Shown piece by piece: positions 61,563-64,000 of a stretch of 64,000 nucleotides of DNA. Position 1 is the stretch's first letter; each line of letters opens with the position of its first letter. A program made the position numbers and the translations under genes. This DNA comes from Ignavibacteriales bacterium (lineage in GTDB: Bacteria; Bacteroidota; Ignavibacteria; Ignavibacteriales; Melioribacteraceae): positions 806,001-870,000 of the forward strand of contig JAPLFF010000007.1 of the NCBI GenBank assembly GCA_026390775.1, in the 5' to 3' direction. The notes beneath the pieces were generated by a model that saw only the letters and a program-made list of their open reading frames with translations, had not been told where the DNA came from and did no database searches.

Positions 61563-62888
61563 TTATTTCTTTTCCATTGATTTAGGCAGATAATAAAGAA
61601 CAACTCTGTTTTCTTTGGATAAATATTTATTTGCAACTCGTTTTAAATCTTCGCGTGTGACTTTCATAAAACGCTGTATTTCAGTATTGATAAGATTTGG
61701 ATCGCCATAGTAAACCGAATAATTAGCAAGACTTTCTCCGATACCTGCAACAGTTGAATATCTTGTTACAAAACTACTTTCAATTTGATTCTTCACTTTT
61801 TGAAATTCTGTTTCGCCAACTAAATCTTTTTTAACTTTATCAATTTCGTTATCAATTGCAGTTTCCAAATCCTCTGCTTTACCGCCAACATTACATAAGC
61901 CAAAAGTTATGAATAAACCCGGATCTTCAAGAGCAAATGGAACTGATCCTACTTGCATTGCTTTTTGTTGTTTGTCTTTAATTTCTTTTGTGAATCTTGA
62001 GCTTTCCCCGCCGGATAAAAGAGTGGTCAACATACTTAGTGCGTAATAATCCGGTGTACCTTGTGCCGGCATGTGATAAGCTTGAGCTACTAATGGAAGC
62101 TGAACTTTATCGTAAACTATTTCTCTAACTTCTGCAGTTTTTACCGGTTCAATTTCTTTAGGACGTACAATCTCTTCTTTCCCCAAAGGGATTTCACCAA
62201 AATATTTTTTTATCAATTCTTTTGTTTTGGGAACATCAATATCGCCCGCAATAGTTAAGGTAGCATTATTGGTGACATAGAATTTTTTATAAAAGGCAAT
62301 AAACTCATCTATTGTTGCTTGATCAATATATTGTGCGGAACCGATCGGCATCCATCTATATGGATGAACTTTGTAAGCATTGCTGAATATTTTCTCTACT
62401 AAAGTTCCGTAAGGTCTGTTATCTAAAGATTGTTTTCTTTCTTCTTTAACTACCTTACGTTGTGTTTCCACGCCTATGCTATCAATCTTTAATTGAAGCA
62501 TTCTTTCTGATTCCATATACAAACCAAGTTCAAGCTGATTTGACGGAAGATTTTCATAATAATATGTTCTATCAAAAGAAGTATTAGCATTTAAATTTCC
62601 GCCAGCTGATTCAACTATTTTCATATACTGACCACGTTTTATGTTAGGTGAACCTTCAAACATTAAATGTTCAAAGAAGTGAGCAAAACCTGTTCTTGCG
62701 GGATCTTCATTTTTACTTCCAACATGGTAAAGCACAGATACATGAACAATTGGATTTGTATTATCTTTATGTAAGATTACACTCAATCCGTTATCAAGCT
62801 TATACTGTTCATATAGAATCTTATTAGACTGAGCTGTTATGCTAATAAATCCCATTAGCATAAAAAATATTATGAGTTTGCGTTTCAT
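61563..62888 (-). CDS. Secreted M16-family zinc peptidase, catalytic subunit
   Basis: This 441-aa protein has a signal peptide (IIFFMLMGFISITAQ) and the inverted zinc motif HFFEH (His70, Glu73, His74) in GFAHFFEHLMFEGS. A later Glu that completes the site lies in the LESERM-like segment (GLYMESERMLQL). It includes TLTIAGDIDVPKTKELIKKYFGEIP and QAYHMPAQGTPDYYAL, typical of PqqL/YmxG-type peptidases. It degrades unfolded or short peptides outside the cytoplasm, with the downstream partner at 59446-61503. Confidence 0.93.
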   Translation of the reverse strand: MKRKLIIFFMLMGFISITAQSNKILYEQYKLDNGLSVILHKDNTNPIVHVSVLYHVGSKNEDPARTGFAHFFEHLMFEGSPNIKRGQYMKIVESAGGNLNANTSFDRTYYYENLPSNQLELGLYMESERMLQLKIDSIGVETQRKVVKEERKQSLDNRPYGTLVEKIFSNAYKVHPYRWMPIGSAQYIDQATIDEFIAFYKKFYVTNNATLTIAGDIDVPKTKELIKKYFGEIPLGKEEIVRPKEIEPVKTAEVREIVYDKVQLPLVAQAYHMPAQGTPDYYALSMLTTLLSGGESSRFTKEIKDKQQKAMQVGSVPFALEDPGLFITFGLCNVGGKAEDLETAIDNEIDKVKKDLVGETEFQKVKNQIESSFVTRYSTVAGIGESLANYSVYYGDPNLINTEIQRFMKVTREDLKRVANKYLSKENRVVLYYLPKSMEKK

Positions 62889-63111
62889 TAAATCCGCTCC
62901 TTATAAATTAATTGATTTGTCTTTAAGAGGTTTATTGATTTGTTAAATTACGAAATTCTTCCTTTTTTGTGAATAATAAGACGACTTCATTTTACAAAAG
63001 TTGTTTTTAATACGCACTTAGAATTATCGTATGTTATTCTATAAATTAAGGAATGAAAATCAACAAGTTGATAAATACTGCCTCGACTGGTTTGGAGTAA
63101 ATTAATATTGT

Positions 63112-64000
63112 TTATTTCTTCTTGAACTTTGGCAGCAGCAACAAGATAATAACTACAAGAACAATAACTCCGCTAACAACAAACGCCCAAACATTTACAA
63201 CTCTTGATTGAACCGTCATATTAAAGTCTTCGTAGCAAAATCTATTTTCATCAAATTCCCAAACTACTTTATTCCCTTCAACTGTTTTCGCATTTGTACT
63301 TAAAATTATACCCGGCATTGTTATTTCGTTTTTAAACGATCCATTTGCAGTGCTGAAATGATTCATTTGATCCTTGATTGATTTAAAAATATTTTCAATT
63401 CCATCCTTCAATCTCCAAACAGATTTTGTTCCTAGAACTTTCTCCAAATATTTCATTAGATCTTCGGTTTTGTCTCCATATTCGCTAATGTGTTCTTTAA
63501 TAACACTTTTCTTTCCGGCGACGAAATCCGGGGTTAGATCTGCAATTTTATTTTTGCCCAGCAGTGTTATAAATTCATCTAAGAAATATTCGAAATAATT
63601 TGCTTCTGCAAATTTGTCCAGTTTCTTCTTGAAAGCTTTGGTTGTGTCATTTTTTAAATATAGTTCATACTCCTGAGGTGTAAGAAAATTTTTTAAAGGA
63701 ATATTCCTAAATGGAAAATATGAACGATAGCCTTCCTCATAATCAAAGTAAGTGTAAAACCATCTAAACTTTTTCTGCAGATTTACGGCAAGACCGATTT
63801 TTCTTTTATTCTTATATTCATTATTAAGACTATTAACATCCTTAAAATATTTTGTTGCTGTGTAAACTGTTTGAGTTGTATCGTCCTTAGCTTTTGTCCT
63901 TTCTATCTTCCAACTATTATCTGCAGGAACTGGAAACACAATGCTGTCCGGTTCAATGGTTTTGTCCTTCACAATTACTGTCCTTACGCATGATCCATCA
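63112..64000 (-). CDS. Membrane-anchored extracytoplasmic protein, unknown family, 5' partial
   Basis: The frame is open to the window edge, so the N-terminus (probably with a signal or lipobox) is missing. A GTG at 63970-63972 is not needed as a start because upstream codons (GSCVRTVIVKDK) continue the frame. The visible 290 residues are rich in Lys, Phe and Tyr. They contain FRWFYTYFDYEEGYRSYFPFRNIPLKNFLTP and a C-terminal membrane helix (VVNVWAFVVSGVIVLVVIILLLLP) followed by KFKKK, so the bulk is outside and the end is cytoplasmic. The family is not recognised. Confidence 0.72.
   Translation of the reverse strand, partial: DGSCVRTVIVKDKTIEPDSIVFPVPADNSWKIERTKAKDDTTQTVYTATKYFKDVNSLNNEYKNKRKIGLAVNLQKKFRWFYTYFDYEEGYRSYFPFRNIPLKNFLTPQEYELYLKNDTTKAFKKKLDKFAEANYFEYFLDEFITLLGKNKIADLTPDFVAGKKSVIKEHISEYGDKTEDLMKYLEKVLGTKSVWRLKDGIENIFKSIKDQMNHFSTANGSFKNEITMPGIILSTNAKTVEGNKVVWEFDENRFCYEDFNMTVQSRVVNVWAFVVSGVIVLVVIILLLLPKFKKK

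Noticed and set aside
1-64000. CRISPR arrays, IS elements, prophage genes, tRNA or rRNA genes
   Set aside because: I saw no regularly spaced repeats, transposase or integrase motifs, and no tRNA-like cloverleaf or rRNA sequence on reading through. A tRNAscan or Infernal run would settle small RNAs.

Overview
The window looks like chromosomal DNA of an uncultured or poorly studied member of Ignavibacteria / the Chlorobi-Bacteroidota neighbourhood. The evidence is AT-rich coding with few strong Shine-Dalgarno sites, some Bacteroidota-style TAnnTTTG promoter-like boxes, the long form of IspG with an internal insertion, a YPNPFNP-type secretion module typical of the FCB superphylum, and menaquinone-type respiratory genes. 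This placement is inferred from gene content. No rRNA, tRNA, CRISPR array, insertion sequence or phage gene was seen, and no stretch above 300 bp lacks a gene.

Layout. 1-1.2 kb: 3' end of an S41 (Ctp) protease and a 53-aa basic protein. 1.25-7.3 kb (minus): Nfu Fe-S scaffold, then proS, rsmI, a DUF1569 protein, an FGGY sugar kinase broken by an in-frame TAG, and an alpha/beta hydrolase. 7.4-9.8 kb (plus): hydrolase and PLP decarboxylase. 9.8-13.2 kb (minus): dnaG and a cytoplasmic GH13 enzyme. 13.3-17.8 kb (plus): DJ-1-like protein, ispG, NIF3-family protein, coiled-coil zinc-ribbon protein. 17.8-20.0 kb: p-aminobenzoate genes, pabBC on minus and pabA diverging from them with only 12 bp between. 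20.0-23.7 kb (minus): MauE-thioredoxin fusion, SnoaL-like protein, radA and an MlaF-like ATPase.

23.8-31.1 kb (minus) is the most distinctive region. Seven genes encode an octaheme cytochrome c, a four-cluster Fe-S protein, an NrfD/PsrC quinol subunit, a Rieske protein, cytochrome b, a nonaheme cytochrome c and a heptaheme NapC/NirT-like cytochrome. The set combines an NrfD-type and a Rieske/cytochrome-b-type quinol module with about 24 c-type hemes, suggesting a hybrid menaquinol oxidoreductase feeding extracytoplasmic acceptors.

31-36 kb: a DUF2339-like membrane protein, a secreted Met/His/Cys-rich acidic protein, and a divergently transcribed two-component system that may control it. 36-44.7 kb: TrpF-like and GNAT proteins (minus), then Trm112-like, FAD-linked oxidase, TPR, clpX, a secreted protein often labelled asparagine synthetase B, FAH-family and FmdB-like genes (plus). 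44.7-52 kb (minus): a TlpA-type thioredoxin gene also broken by an in-frame TAG, a secreted FISUMP protein, a second two-component system and an M49 dipeptidyl peptidase. 52-64 kb: ArsC-like and HAD proteins, a TetR/TolC/MFP/RND efflux operon, a pair of secreted M16 peptidases and an incomplete membrane-anchored protein.

Several intrinsic terminators fit the operon boundaries. Two intergenic hairpin repeats (5.55 and 44.3 kb) look like members of dispersed families.
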